The notes: a model not told the origin generated them from the letters alone. 64,000 nucleotides of DNA from Onchidella celtica (GCA_963931925.1 OZ007570.1:68601714-68665713), one strand, 5' to 3'. Numbered from the stretch's first letter, positions 47,157 through 58,009 are shown. Made by a program: numbers and translations.

Positions 47157-49886
47157 ATGCCCTCCACTAAGAAAGTTAAGGATCAGCTCCGTCGGTCGGT
47201 GCTTCATTCATTTTCCTTTCTCCCCCCAATACTCCGAGATATTGCGAAAACTTTCACAATTTCCACTTTGGATAAAACTATTCTTACCAGTCACTTAAAT
47301 TTTTTGCACAACTGTACACGATTACATCTTGTTCCTAAAGGGTTCTACTCCAAGTTTCACCCAGCCATTGGACATCTTACTCCCAAGGATATTGCTGCAT
47401 TTCACAAGATAGAGACTTCAGTAGCTAGTAAACGAATGACAACTACCATCCATGTCCTTCAGTCTCATATTGCCAGTATCTCCAAAAAACGACACATCCA
47501 TGCAGAACTTCTGAAGTGTACTATTTCAGGCCCCATTTTTCAATTTATCCACGGGGTCACATATAATACCAACAAGACCCTTTATAATTTATTGACATCG
47601 GCTAAGAAGAGAAAACTTAGCAACTTAAAATCAAATCGCAAGGTAGTTCTTGAAGAACACATTCCTGTTCCGGAACCATCTACAAATCACGTCAATAAAG
47701 TGGTATGCATTCCGGAGGACCTTCATTTGACGGAAGACCAAATGCATGTCCTCAGCAAAGGTCTCAAATTTATTCCTGTCCAACAGAAATATGACAAATA
47801 CCAATCACTTAGAGATGTGCAATCTTACTTCCGTCGCCTTCGATTGCAATACCATTTCATGAATCATAGCTCACAACGTCATGATGATGATATGTTTACA
47901 AAATATGCTACGCGGAAGTCTGACTGGACCCCCAACACAGGTGAATCTCAAGTTCTTGACCTGTACGTCAATAAATGTTGGAATGACATCAAACGCCTAC
48001 CACAACGCAAAATTCGTCGTTTCAATTTAACAACATCTGAGAGACGTGCTTTACAAGAATTGAAAAACAGAGAGGACACCATCATAAAACCGGCTGATAA
48101 AGGTGGAGCTGTTGTTGTCTGGCGTAAAGACCTATATATCCAGGAAGGGGAGAAACAACTTCAAAATCATACTTTTTACGCCAGGCGTGCCAATGATGGC
48201 ACGTTACCTTATAATGACATGGTCAAACATACACTCACTGATCTAGTTCATCAGAAAGAACTACCCCGTTCTTCCCTCCACCTTTCATTTCATCCTAGCC
48301 AGTTGGGTTCGCCCACATTCTACTTGCTTCCAAAAATTCACAAGATTGGTAATCCAGGAAGACCCATTGTTTCGGCCTGTTCTTGTCCCACCGAAAAGAT
48401 TTCTCAATTCCTGGATAGTGTATTCCAGCCTCTTGTCACACAACTTTCTACATATGTTAAGGATACCAATGATGCTCCTAACATATTTCAGCAAACGCAT
48501 TTCACTGACACCACTACTAAACTTCTTTTCCTGATGGATGTCAGTTCTCTGTATACTTCCATAGCTCATGTTGATGGACTGAGAGCCGTTCAATATTTTC
48601 TGGACCGTAGGCTTGACAAATATCCTAGTACCCACACCCTCCTCCGGCTCACGGAACTTGTACTTACCCTTAACTCTTTTGAGTTTAATGGGGAATTCTT
48701 TGATCAAATCAGTGGTGTCGCCATGGGTACTAAGATGGGCCCTAGCTATGCTTGCCTGTTTATGGGGTACCTGGAATCTCTTATCAAGAGTGCTTACACT
48801 GGCCGTCAACCAGAGGTGTATATGAGATACACTGACGATGGTTTTGGAGTGACCTCTATGTCCCAATCTGAATTAGAGGCTTACTTGTCCTTTGTCAATG
48901 ACTTTCATCCATCCATCAAATACACCTCCCATATTTCTACCGATTCCATCGACTTTTTTGACATCAAGGTCTCATTGACACCCACGGGACTGTCCACATC
49001 TGTGCATTATAAGGACACGGACAGCCATACGTACTTACATTATGGTTCTTCTCACCCGCGTTCTTGCCAGGATGCCATTCCCTTTTCGCAATTGCTCCGT
49101 TTGCGTCGTCTTTGCCAATCGGATGCAGACTTTGCCACTGAAGGCAAGAGGATGTTAGAATTTTTTCGTCTTAGAGGTTATCCAGAACATGTTCTGGATA
49201 AAGCCTGGTCGAGGGCCCGTAATATCAGTAGGCTGGATGCCCTCACTCCCAGACAAAGGAGGGAAGATAATCGTATCAAACTAGTTTTCACTTATCACCC
49301 CCAGTCTTTTCCTATTAAGCAAGTCCTCCTTAGAAATCTCTCTATCTTGAGGGCTGACCAGAGCCTCAATGACATGCTTGATGCAACACCTCCTCTGCTG
49401 GTATATAGACGATCCAAAAACTTAAAAGACATTTTGGTCCGGAGCAGGCTCATTCACACTGACCGTTGCGGTACTAAACCGTGTGGCAATTCTCGTTGCA
49501 AAACGTGCACACATGTCCTTCAATCGTCTTCCATCGAGTGCCCTTTGTCGACGTTCAGCATTAAGGAAGGTTTCACTTGCCATAGTCGCAATCTGGTGTA
49601 TGCTATCCGCTGTGCCAGGTGTCATATGTTGTACATTGGTGAAACGGGACGTCAGCTTCACACTCGGTTTCGGGAGCACCTCCGTGACATTGAAAATCGA
49701 AATGGAAAGCCTGTTTCTGTCCATTTTAATCGACCAGACCATGAGCCATCCAACGACATTCAAATTCTGGGGCTCAAGTCTTGTCATGCAGGCGCTGATG
49801 TACGCTTTGAAACCGAACAACGATTAATTTTCCAGCTCGGCACTATCTCTCCCCATGGCATCAATGTCCAACATTGCCTTCGATAA
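47157..49886 (+). CDS. Penelope-like reverse transcriptase with GIY-YIG endonuclease
   Basis: The frame opens with TTG at 47073, but the first ATG (47157) gives a natural start (MPSTKKVKDQL) and 909 residues. RT motifs in order: IIKPADKGGAVVVW; FYLLPKIHKIGNPGRPIVS; LFLMDVSSLYTSI with catalytic Asp461; GVAMGTKMGPSYACLFMGY; and MRYTDDGFGV (YTDD at 558-561); then SIDFFDIKVSL. A PCGNSRCKTC zinc-type motif leads to the GIY-YIG nuclease: LVYAIRC, then CHMLYIGETGRQLHTRFREH (YIG near residue 826) and a late Glu in FETEQRL. This is the complete plan of endonuclease-bearing Penelope-like elements, whose RT is related to telomerase. No stop or frameshift interrupts it, making it the best candidate for recent activity here. 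Confidence 0.92.
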   Translation: MPSTKKVKDQLRRSVLHSFSFLPPILRDIAKTFTISTLDKTILTSHLNFLHNCTRLHLVPKGFYSKFHPAIGHLTPKDIAAFHKIETSVASKRMTTTIHVLQSHIASISKKRHIHAELLKCTISGPIFQFIHGVTYNTNKTLYNLLTSAKKRKLSNLKSNRKVVLEEHIPVPEPSTNHVNKVVCIPEDLHLTEDQMHVLSKGLKFIPVQQKYDKYQSLRDVQSYFRRLRLQYHFMNHSSQRHDDDMFTKYATRKSDWTPNTGESQVLDLYVNKCWNDIKRLPQRKIRRFNLTTSERRALQELKNREDTIIKPADKGGAVVVWRKDLYIQEGEKQLQNHTFYARRANDGTLPYNDMVKHTLTDLVHQKELPRSSLHLSFHPSQLGSPTFYLLPKIHKIGNPGRPIVSACSCPTEKISQFLDSVFQPLVTQLSTYVKDTNDAPNIFQQTHFTDTTTKLLFLMDVSSLYTSIAHVDGLRAVQYFLDRRLDKYPSTHTLLRLTELVLTLNSFEFNGEFFDQISGVAMGTKMGPSYACLFMGYLESLIKSAYTGRQPEVYMRYTDDGFGVTSMSQSELEAYLSFVNDFHPSIKYTSHISTDSIDFFDIKVSLTPTGLSTSVHYKDTDSHTYLHYGSSHPRSCQDAIPFSQLLRLRRLCQSDADFATEGKRMLEFFRLRGYPEHVLDKAWSRARNISRLDALTPRQRREDNRIKLVFTYHPQSFPIKQVLLRNLSILRADQSLNDMLDATPPLLVYRRSKNLKDILVRSRLIHTDRCGTKPCGNSRCKTCTHVLQSSSIECPLSTFSIKEGFTCHSRNLVYAIRCARCHMLYIGETGRQLHTRFREHLRDIENRNGKPVSVHFNRPDHEPSNDIQILGLKSCHAGADVRFETEQRLIFQLGTISPHGINVQHCLR

Positions 49887-50258
49887 TTCCACTGTTGCTA
49901 ATATCAATATATATATATTATATATAATTTTCTTTATTATTATTATTTTCTTTCATTTATTTATCTATTTGTTTATTTATTTATTTATTTATTTTTATTT
50001 TTTTAAATCTCTTTTTCTTTTTCTTTTCATTTACTGCGACTCCTGACATTGCGCACCATCCCTGTCTTGTGCTGTGAGGCACTATATGGCGCCTTCATCT
50101 TGGTTACTAACCAATTGCGTCACTTCCTGCTTCCATGCTTTTGGCGGACGGACGTGATTTGGTGCTGCTAAAGAAGCAAGAACTCGCAGCTAAGTAAACT
50201 GTTTCACTTCGTTCCTGTTGAAGTCTTTTATTGTTCGTTTTTTTGTGTTTTTTTTCAC

Positions 50259-50280
50259 TTGACAAAGGCGAAAGCCGAAA
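50259..50280 (+). ncRNA. Hammerhead-ribozyme-like core in the Penelope 3' region
   Basis: TTGACAA, then AGGC GAAA GCC, then GAAA. The second half is the GAAA-capped stem II and the GAAA core strand of hammerheads. The first core strand should read CUGANGA; here positions 3 and 8 are changed (C to U, G to A). Stems I and III and the cleavage triplet are not resolved, and one extra A lies before stem II. Activity is doubtful. Confidence 0.35.
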
Positions 50281-50283
50281 ATT

Positions 50284-51229
50284 TATGCATTTTCTGTCTT
50301 CTCTTTAGTTTGCTTTGTACTGTTTGGGTTTTATTTCTCACGCGGGGCTTCGCAACATACAACCTTTTCTTTTTGCTCAATTTTGACTTTGCTTATAGCC
50401 CTGCTGCGACCCCACAGTTTTTCTGTGGTTTTTATGATATTCTGTGGTGTAGCCATCACAAACATATTCTGGACATAGTATTATTGAAAGAAACAAAATA
50501 CCACCCAGTGGTAACTAAACTAACGAAGCACGCATATGACAGCAGCACATTTCTGCAGGTTAGATTGACCTTCCGGACACTTTCCTTATCGTAGTTCTGA
50601 TGTTACAACAGACCTCATGTTTGGTACAACAAACTCGGCTTCGTCTTCTGGAAAGATATGCCTAGATAGGGGAATTGGTGGGGACGACCTAGGTAATGGT
50701 AAACATAATCCACTATCGACGCTTCTGGTTGTCTTACGAGGTGTATAATAGTTGACAATAATTACTGTATTGCCGTTAGCCGTACATAAAGACATATTTT
50801 ACCGTCACTCTAACTGCCTCAAGTGAAATGGGACGACAATACAAAATGAACGTACAAGTCTAAACGATACCAATCGCGAGAGCAAACATCCCAAAACGAC
50901 CACAACTACAATAAAAGTGGACATTTATGATAGTGACAACAATAAAGGTTAGTGTAATTGACGCAATAAACATAATATTTTCATATAAAGATATTGGACA
51001 CAACAACAGCAGTAAAGGTAGTGGGTGATGACGCAATAAACATGTTTTTATAGTGGGATGATGGTGACCGGGACCACAATAACGGTGGAAGCTAATGCTG
51101 CCTTCAGAGTTTATCCTATTTAGAGATAGAGACAGATCTATAGAAACCCCAGTAGTTCATGGTAACTTATATCAGATCTGGTTTTATAGAATCTACTAAA
51201 GAGAGGGTGAGGGAGGGACAGAGAGAGAA
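50284..51229. other. No gene recognised
   Basis: About 950 bp after the Penelope-like element with no supported gene. The end of it becomes purine-rich and leads into the dispersed repeat. Confidence 0.4.
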
Positions 51230-51399
51230 GGAAAGAGAGGCGGTGAAGAGGTGGTCAGAGATTGCAATCGGATTGAGGTACAGGGACAGGGGGGAGAGAT
51301 ATACTAGACTAATTAGAGGGAATACAATGGAGAAAGGCAAGGAATAGTATATGGGAAAGGTGGGAGGTAGAGAGGATAGGAGGGAGGAAGAGGAGCGTT

Positions 51400-51435
<36 letters not shown>

Positions 51436-51808
51436 GGAGAGAGAGAGAGAGAGACAGACAGATAGAGAGAGAGAGAGAGAGAGAGGGTAATAGATGGAGA
51501 GAGAGAAAGAGAGAGGGTGGTAAGAGGGGGAGATGGAGGGTTGGGGAGAACAAAATCTGATACATCCATGACAATGCCGGGTTAATTCCTCGACAAGGCC
51601 ATATTTTATTCTCCGTTGTTAACGTGTGCTTTTCTTATTTACATAATCCTTATCTCTTTCAATATCTTCATTTTCACAAGACCATGCGGGGAGGACTGGA
51701 AGAATATTTGGAAGACCCTGATCTTTTTATAAGAATGAAATAAAAAAACAACAGCACGTTAGTGCAGTTATAACTACCCATGGATTTGTATCAAGTTTGG
51801 CAAATAAG
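51230..51808 (+). repeat. Dispersed repeat with internal (GA)n, copy 2
   Basis: Same-orientation relative of 10576-11150, with its own GA/CAGA microsatellite at about 51400-51495. Similarity stops at about 51808, exactly where the 280-bp palindrome begins, so the repeat was probably interrupted there by insertion of the palindrome or the DIRS element it may belong to. Confidence 0.8.
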
Positions 51809-52088
51809 ATTTGTAATTAAACTATACTGGTTGCAGTTTAATTATAATTTTAGTAGGTAACTTTTAGTAAGTGAAGGGAGTTAACGAAAGTGTGTCCTAC
51901 GCGCGCATCATTCAGTTTTAACCAATCAGGAGACGAATTGGCCACATTTTATCATGATCACCCCAAAGATATTTTGTATTGTGAACATGATTTGGGATGG
52001 GACGGGAGGGCGTTAACTCCCTTCAATTACTCCAAGTTACTTAGTAAATTTATAATTAAACTGCAACCAGTATAGTTTAATTACAAAT
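51809..52088. repeat. 280-bp palindrome (two 78-bp arms)
   Basis: Arms 51809-51886 and 52011-52088 are inverted copies (about 85% identical): the left begins ATTTGTAATTAAACTATACT and the right ends with its complement. The spacer is 124 bp. Just beyond the right arm, 52093-52137, is a diverged direct relative of the inner left arm (ACTTTTCGTAAG, ATCAACGAGAG). It could be the terminal structure of the adjacent DIRS element or a MITE inserted beside it. Confidence 0.85.
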
Positions 52089-52262
52089 TCTACTTCGGAA
52101 CTTTTCGTAAGTTCCGGGAATCAACGAGAGTTTTAAAGCATGTGGCCAGTTCTGTCTATCCTGTCTCATAATAAAGGTAAATAAGATTGCTCTAAATTTA
52201 CCTCAGTTGGAGGCAATCAAGGCCTTGCCCATGTCTCCTGTGTTACTGTCTAATGGTTTTTG

Positions 52263-53165
52263 TTAGAACTTTGCGAATGGAGATTCACTCCTCCAGCCTA
52301 CCGAAGCCATGATAGTTGCCAATGACACGTTCCTCGAGGCTGCCATGCAAGTAGAAGCACCTCTAACAGAATGAGGCTTGAGCCGCGTAAGGTCAGTTCC
52401 TGCCTCTTCAAGAATCACCCTCACCGATCTACTAAGGGTGTCTCTGGTTATAGCCTTATGAGGGGGTTCGAAACTAATCAACAGTTGATTTTCATCTTTA
52501 CGTAAATAAGTTGTTCTCTCAATATATGCAGATAAATATATACTGAGACATAAAAAAGAGTACTCATGAAATTTGAGCACCACAATCTCTGGCAAATGTC
52601 AATTTGGTTTTGTGGTCTTAGTGATGTCAACAATGGCTATTATGGTTTCGTTAACGAAAGATCTTATATTTTTATACTGAGTGACATAATTTTTATTGTT
52701 TGTCCCCTTCTTGCTGAACATAGCAACAACAGCATTGACACTTTAAGTGAGATGTTTTAAAGACAGTTGATCAGGAATGTCCCATTTTCCCAGCAGTTTC
52801 AAACGATGTCAGGGTTCTATGTTACAGAATAGCACGGCAAAGCTGGTCTGTTATGGAGGACCCCTTTCATAAATCGTTTTATAATGGAATTTTCTCCAAT
52901 ATTGTTTTGGCTAACAGCAGATATGTCAGTTTTAGCTCCATTAATGCTGCTATAACTAAGGCCTAATTTGTATAGATATGTGAGAAAGTTAAGTACTTCC
53001 ACCACACTGACAAAAAATGTCAACATTTTTCTTTTTACGGAGTTCAATCCATTTGTCAATATAAGTAGAATATTGTTTGATTGTTCCTTTCCTCCATGAA
53101 CTAATTAAGATGTCTATAGTTTCCTCTGAAAGTTTTAGTTTTTTGAATTTCTGGTGAATAATCTA
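52263..53165 (-). pseudogene. DIRS tyrosine recombinase
   Basis: The N-terminal helical part is in 53059-52817 (VVEVLNFLTYLYKLGLSYSSI, then IIKRFMKGVLHNRP), resembling the core-binding region of DIRS recombinases. The catalytic end is in 52595-52263, in another frame: ITRDTLSRSVRVILEEAGTD, then LKPHSVRGASTCMAA with the His-x-x-Arg pair, and ATIMASVGWRSES with the conserved Trp. The final tyrosine should follow PFAKF, where the frame meets the stop at the end of the fragment. Recombinase would integrate a circular cDNA without target duplication. Frame changes between the parts mean the gene is dead. Confidence 0.75.
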
Positions 53166-53414
53166 CAAGCTATCAACTTAAGTCTTTTTACCAGAGGGTG
53201 AAATCTGTCCAAGTATATTGGATGTTTCAGTGTATCCTTTCCCTGAGAAAGTTCCAGTGGTTCTTCCACAAGCAGTCTTAGAAGTTTTGGCTACCAAGTC
53301 TGGGTTGGCCAATGTGGAGCATACAGACACATTTCTCCTCTGTCTTCTTTCAACTTCTTTAGTACTCTTGAAATCATGCAAAATGGAGGAAAATAGTAAA
53401 TATAAACTTCCAAT

Positions 53415-55529
53415 TCAAATCAAGGCATTGCAGTAGATGGCATAAGGGTCAGGTCTCCAGGCAACATAAGGCAGAATCCTGTAATTTAATCTAGAGGCAA
53501 ACAAATCCATAATATTATCAAAAGGTCCGTAACTTTCTTCCAGTACTTTGAATATTTCCTCATTAAGCATCCATTCAGTCTCATTTCCACCTTTGTTTCT
53601 AGATTCAAAATCTGGTACTGAATTGAGTATTCCAGAATTATGAGAAGCAATAAGTATCAGATCTCTTTCTAAAGCAAAAATCCATATATGTGTGTGCGCC
53701 TGAAGAAAGGTCCCAGTTGTCAGTACAGCTATTTTAGGGCTAGGGGGTGAAAAGGTCGAAAAAGTCGTGCCTAGTCGGAAATGTACTTCTAGCAGAAAAC
53801 ACAAGTTTAACCATTTCTAAATAGCATAGGAAAAGGACTTTGGAATATTTTATGTTTAAATATTATTTTATTAATTACTTGTACAACATGTGACCCTTCA
53901 GGAAGTAATATTGGAGTGATTGTTGCTAGGGGACCGTGGACTAATTACAAAGCCGTTATAGAAATAATACTGAGTAGTGTTCACTGCTCATCTATAGTTT
54001 ACCGTGTAACATGCCACGGTCCCCTAAAAACAGCCAAGTCGAAAGTTTTTTGGATCTTGTTAGAGAGCGCAGTATTTTACATAGAAAGCTAGAGCTGAGC
54101 AGTGAACACAACTCAGTAGTTTCCCTATTTGCCTTTGTAATAAAACTACGCTCCCCCAACAATATCCAAAAAGTCTGTCATGGGAGTGAGCTGTTAAAGC
54201 TGTTTTTCTCAAAAGTTTGTTTTTGCCCCCTGTCTTACAAAATGTGTCATATCTTCAAAACTACTTAAGATATTGGAAAAAAAATTTAAACCAGGTGTTC
54301 AGCATTGAATTTTCTAGAAGAATATGCCCTTATCTCAAACTCCAAAATTTGCGACCAATGGGACCTTTCTCCAGGCACACACACATATTATCTCTTATAA
54401 TATCATTAAGTCCATCTTTCCCACTTCCCATTTTATTGATACCAGTGACTGTAACTGTATTGTCACTGAATATGTGAATATGTTCTTTTCTTACCTCCTT
54501 ACAAAAACATAACAATCCCATGTTGACTGCTAAGAGTTCTAAAGGGTTAATGTGCAGTAGCCGTTCCTGTGCAGTCCAAGTTCCTCCTGTTTTATTATTC
54601 CCACAAGTTGCTCCCCAGCCCCGTGGGCTGGCATCTGTATAAATAGTTCTAGAAAAATCTTCTTCTTGGATTATTTGTGGTTAATTATTCACATTTACAA
54701 ACCACCATTTGAAATCATTTTTCACTGGCTTTGTGAGTTCAATGATAGCCTCATACATGCCCTTGAGTTCGTTTAATTTCTTATTTCTATAATTCTCACT
54801 CCTTTAATAAAAAATATATGGGCAAATTTGTACCCTGGTGCGACTGCAACTAATTTCCCTATCACCATGGACAGTTCTCTGATAGACAGTGGTTTCTTTT
54901 TAAGGAAGTTTCCACAAATTTCCTTTATATTCCTCATCTTTTTATCTGTGGGCCTCATGGTCATGTCTTTCGAGTCAATGGTAAACCCTAGAACATCTAT
55001 AATTTGAACTGGAGTGAAGACTGACTTCCCTGTGTTAATCTAATAAATTTGCGGTCTCTTTGACGCTATCCAGGCATTCTGAGAAGTCATCTCCTATAAT
55101 GAGTAAGTCATCCAGGTAAACTGAGATAATATGTCCCAGTGCCCTTAATTTTGATAAGGGGACCTTTAATAATTTGGTGAAAATTCTAGGTGAATCTCTG
55201 AAGCCTTGTGGAAGACAATTAAATTCATATAATTTGTCACGAAATTTGAAGCGAAATAGTTTCCAAAACTCTTTACCCACTGCCAATGAATAGTAAGCAT
55301 CTTTCAGGTCAATTTTTGCAAATTAAACATTCTTTGTGACTAAATTAAGAGCTGAAGTAAGAAATTCCATTTCGAAATGCAGTTTCTCTATAATTTCATT
55401 GAATTTTTTAAAATTTAGAATCATTCTAAAGGATCCATCTTCTTTGGGTCTTAGAAATATATTTGATATCAAAAGACTCTTCCCTTCCAAATTGTCTGTT
55501 TTTACTCCAGAAATAATTCCTTTCTTCAA
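53415..55529 (-). pseudogene. DIRS reverse transcriptase and RNase H
   Basis: Pieces from the 5' side: 55529-55323 (LRPKEDGSFRMILNFKKFNE, an RT motif); 55286-55035 (FNCLPQGFRDSPRIFTKLL, then VYLDDLLIIGDDF with the catalytic aspartates); 54964-54773 (KKPLSIRELSMVIGKL, the connection); 54521-54330 (HIFSDNTVTVTGINK, RNase H); 53804-53415 (ALERDLILIASHNSGI, then VPDFESR, NETEWMLNEEIF, DLFASRLNYRILPYVAWRP, the characteristic DIRS RNase H C-terminus). Most pieces share one frame and are separated by single stops; the connection lies in another. So decay is mostly by point mutation. Flanked by gag-like and recombinase genes. Confidence 0.8.
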
Positions 55530-55547
55530 AAATGATTGAACTTCCTT

Positions 55548-56405
55548 CTACACTAACAATTGTTCCTCTTTTGAGATTTTAATTTCTTGTTTATTTTTCA
55601 GTTCTGATTCATCTGATAGTTCAAATGATATTCTAACACCTTTTATGTACCTAAAGATATTTCCATCAGATGTAAGAGTTTCCCATACATCTATGTGGTA
55701 CTGCAGCTTCCCTCCCATAAAATTCTCTTTTGTATTCCTTAAAGAGGGTGTGTCATCATTATGCACCTTATTATTTATGTCCATTGTCCTTTTCCCTTCT
55801 GATTTCCCCACTCTTTGTTTGCCTTTTTGCACGCTCCTCCTCCTCCTTCTTCCTTTGTCCATGGATACTAATAATGTTGTTGTCCCCGCCAGTTTGTTTT
55901 TCGTTTTGCTGAACCGGACGACTGACGGTCCTTCCGGTTCTCCTTCCAGTTTTTTTAAAGCCTTGCTCAGTTGGTTAGTAATTTTGCTTGACGTCTTAAG
56001 ACCGTCTACCTTTTGGGACCAATTGTCCCCAAACAACAATTCCAAGGATTCCTCCTCATCGTCTTTCCGTTTTTTGTTGCAGACGGGTTTGTATTCATTT
56101 CGTATGTTACCCCTTATACCTTCTTTTCTTATCTGACTTCTTTCCGTGACACAGGAAGATGTCATCTTTATAATGTCCTCAGCAATTCCCTCACAACGTT
56201 TGATGTCGATTGCGTTCTTAGTAGTAAATGAAATGGACGTCTTTCGGCCATCTTTAAAATATAAAAAATAAACATCTAAAAAAACAGCTTTTTCAAAAAA
56301 TGAAAACTTCATCACACCCCGCCTAAAAATATTTGAGAATCCCTGCAGAAAATAGTACGGTATGTTGCATGCAATGGTATTGATTTTTACTCCGTTAGCC
56401 TTCAT
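55548..56405 (-). pseudogene. DIRS gag-like protein and RT N-terminus
   Basis: 285 codons from ATG at 56405. Residues 1-65 are hydrophobic and aromatic and coincide with the repeat shared with 59126-59227, so the true start may be later. The middle is basic and low in complexity (KGRRRRRSVQKGKQR). The end, GGKLQYHIDVWETLTSDGNI then FRYIKGVRISFEL, is the segment that precedes the RT in DIRS elements; it is in the same frame as the RT pieces that follow after a stop at 55548. It probably combines a DIRS gag-like region with the beginning of pol. Confidence 0.6.
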
Positions 56406-56612
56406 TCACTATTCATCGCATTCAAAATACCCACCTTTCATTCAATAGAATGGAATTATCGATTGAAACCATTGAATTTGTCGCCGGGAAGATTTCATCA
56501 GCTACCTGATTACATTATGCAGAATATTGATTCTTAGCTTGCACAGGAATTGCGTAGTAGACCAATCACAGCTTTTGTTTACATGGTTACAACATAGCAA
56601 CTGCTGCCGGCA

Positions 56613-57062
56613 ACACATCATTCCCCAGCTAAGCTCATTTATTGCCAGCACTTTGTCGAAGAAGGACGTGTTAAAGATAAGCTCGTTTTCAAAGAGCAGA
56701 GGAGATCTAACGAAACTAGTCAGAATCAGCTTGAATGTGTTATGTCTCAAGAGAGTGTATCGACAGAAGAACTTTTAGGAGAAATAGACGAAAATTTAAT
56801 CATACATAAGAAACTTTTGGAATATTCTAGACAAAAAGATATTTTAATTTTACCAGAAGAAATAGCATCAACATCCCAACCTTTCGCACAAGCAGTGGAT
56901 GTTCCTTTGCCACCTCCGACACCATCATATCAATGGAAGCAAGGAGACGTAGACGTGTTAAATGACGGAAGTTGTGCTCGCTGTCAAGTGTGCTGTTTGG
57001 CTTTAATAAATTCTATAGAGTTGGATTGCCTCTGTGATTTATTGTTAGAAAGATTAACCTAA
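56613..57062 (+). CDS. Hypothetical protein
   Basis: Open without interruption from about 56613, with an in-frame ATG at 56742 giving 106 residues. The product is acidic at first (STEELLGEIDEN), has a proline patch (PLPPPTP), and ends with a cysteine-rich stretch (CARCQVCCLAL, DCLCDLLLERL). The region before the ATG contains an IYCQHFVEEGR segment. I recognise no family. The setting between a DIRS relic and Polinton-related sequence suggests an element gene or a chance frame. Confidence 0.25.
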   Translation, partial: THHSPAKLIYCQHFVEEGRVKDKLVFKEQRRSNETSQNQLECVMSQESVSTEELLGEIDENLIIHKKLLEYSRQKDILILPEEIASTSQPFAQAVDVPLPPPTPSYQWKQGDVDVLNDGSCARCQVCCLALINSIELDCLCDLLLERLT

Positions 57063-57164
57063 TCAAAGATATGCTACAAATTCCAGAGTTTAACGAATTT
57101 TGCAAAGATTGTCAGCCTCCACCACCAACGGCCGAGTTACAACATTCACAGGAATGAACATTCT

Positions 57165-57600
57165 AAAAACCGGGTAGGCGTCCCCGCTTTTTGAAAAATC
57201 AAGCACCTCTACGCCGCGTGCAGCGTTTGCCTAGCGACCGCCTGTGACAAGAACAATCAATATTTCCAAGCTATAAATAAAAACCGGGCACGTGTCCCCG
57301 CTTTTTGAAAAATCAAACATCTCTGCGCCATGTGCTGTTTATGCCCAGGGACCACCTGTGACAAGAACGATCAATATTTCCAAGCTATAAATAAAAACGG
57401 GTACGCGTACCCACTTCTCTTCAACGCAAGAAAGGTTTGTCAGTCACAGGAAAACTAGGAAACAACAGTCCAGCAACGGCTATTCTTCATGTAAACATGT
57501 ACGTCATCAGCCTAGCAACCACCTGTGACAAGAACGATCAATATTTCCAAGCTATAAATAAAAACCGGGTACGCGTCCCCGCTTATCTTCAAGATCTCCT
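57165..57600 (+). repeat. Tandem repeat with TATA-like core, four units
   Basis: Each unit contains CCGGGTACGCGTCCCCGCTT (or variant); three are preceded by CAATATTTCCAAGCTATAAA plus TAAAAA, and before that CACCTGTGACAAGAAC. Core starts are near 57169, 57284, 57397 and 57565, so spacing is about 115, 113 and 168 bp; the third unit has about 55 extra bases. CTATAAATA followed ~10 bases later by a GC-rich box looks like a repeated core promoter. It lies about 400 bp upstream of the plus-strand ATPase gene. Confidence 0.7.
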
Positions 57601-57734
57601 CTGCTCGGTCAAACCCGCCATCACTCATTAGAGTGCTTAGGGTTATGACCCCCATTTAGACTTTGTTGGCATTCTGTTAATAGAAACGAATGCCACTTAG
57701 TGTTTTTGAGGGTCTCGAGCATATCAACAAATGA

Positions 57735-57845
57735 ATGGTTCCCACTCCCTTATACACACACAAACACACTCCCTCACACACACACAAACACACTCCCTTA
57801 CACACACAGACACACTCCCTTACACACACACACTTCCCTCACACA
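57735..57845. repeat. (CA)n-rich low-complexity stretch
   Basis: Repeats of ACACACAAACACACTCCCT-type phrases, about 100 bp. No coding meaning. Confidence 0.8.
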
Positions 57846-58009
57846 CATACGCATCTGTATTGTTGCGTCACAGGCTAAAACCCGGGAGAACCAATGCAGG
57901 GGACATAACCAAGAAAATACAACACTATTTCTAAGACGACAACAGTTATTTCCTATATAGTTATATTGTTGGGAATAATACTAGTTTTTCATTTTCTTTT
58001 CTTTTTAAA

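Larger units (their letters stand above)
47041..50283 (+). mobile_element. Penelope-like element (GIY-YIG type)
   Basis: Built around one complete RT-endonuclease frame, with a T-rich 3' region (ATTT repeats near 49960-50000). About 390 bp past the stop there is a hammerhead-like motif GGCGAAAGCCGAAA. Penelope-like elements often carry such motifs in their terminal repeats (pLTRs). I could not find direct or inverted terminal repeats by eye, so both limits are provisional. Confidence 0.75.
52263..56405 (-). mobile_element. Decayed DIRS-type retrotransposon
   Basis: On the minus strand the order is gag-like protein, reverse transcriptase, RNase H, tyrosine recombinase. Encoding a tyrosine recombinase instead of an integrase defines DIRS elements. 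Several stops and at least two frame changes break the coding region. If the palindrome at 51809-52088 is its 3' terminal structure, the element spans about 4.6 kb. Inverted relatives of 56247-56346 at 59126-59227 may mark its 5' terminal repeat or a second copy. Confidence 0.8.

Noticed and set aside
48285-48866. 193-codon minus-strand frame
   Set aside because: Lies wholly antisense to the Penelope-like reverse transcriptase and has no motif.
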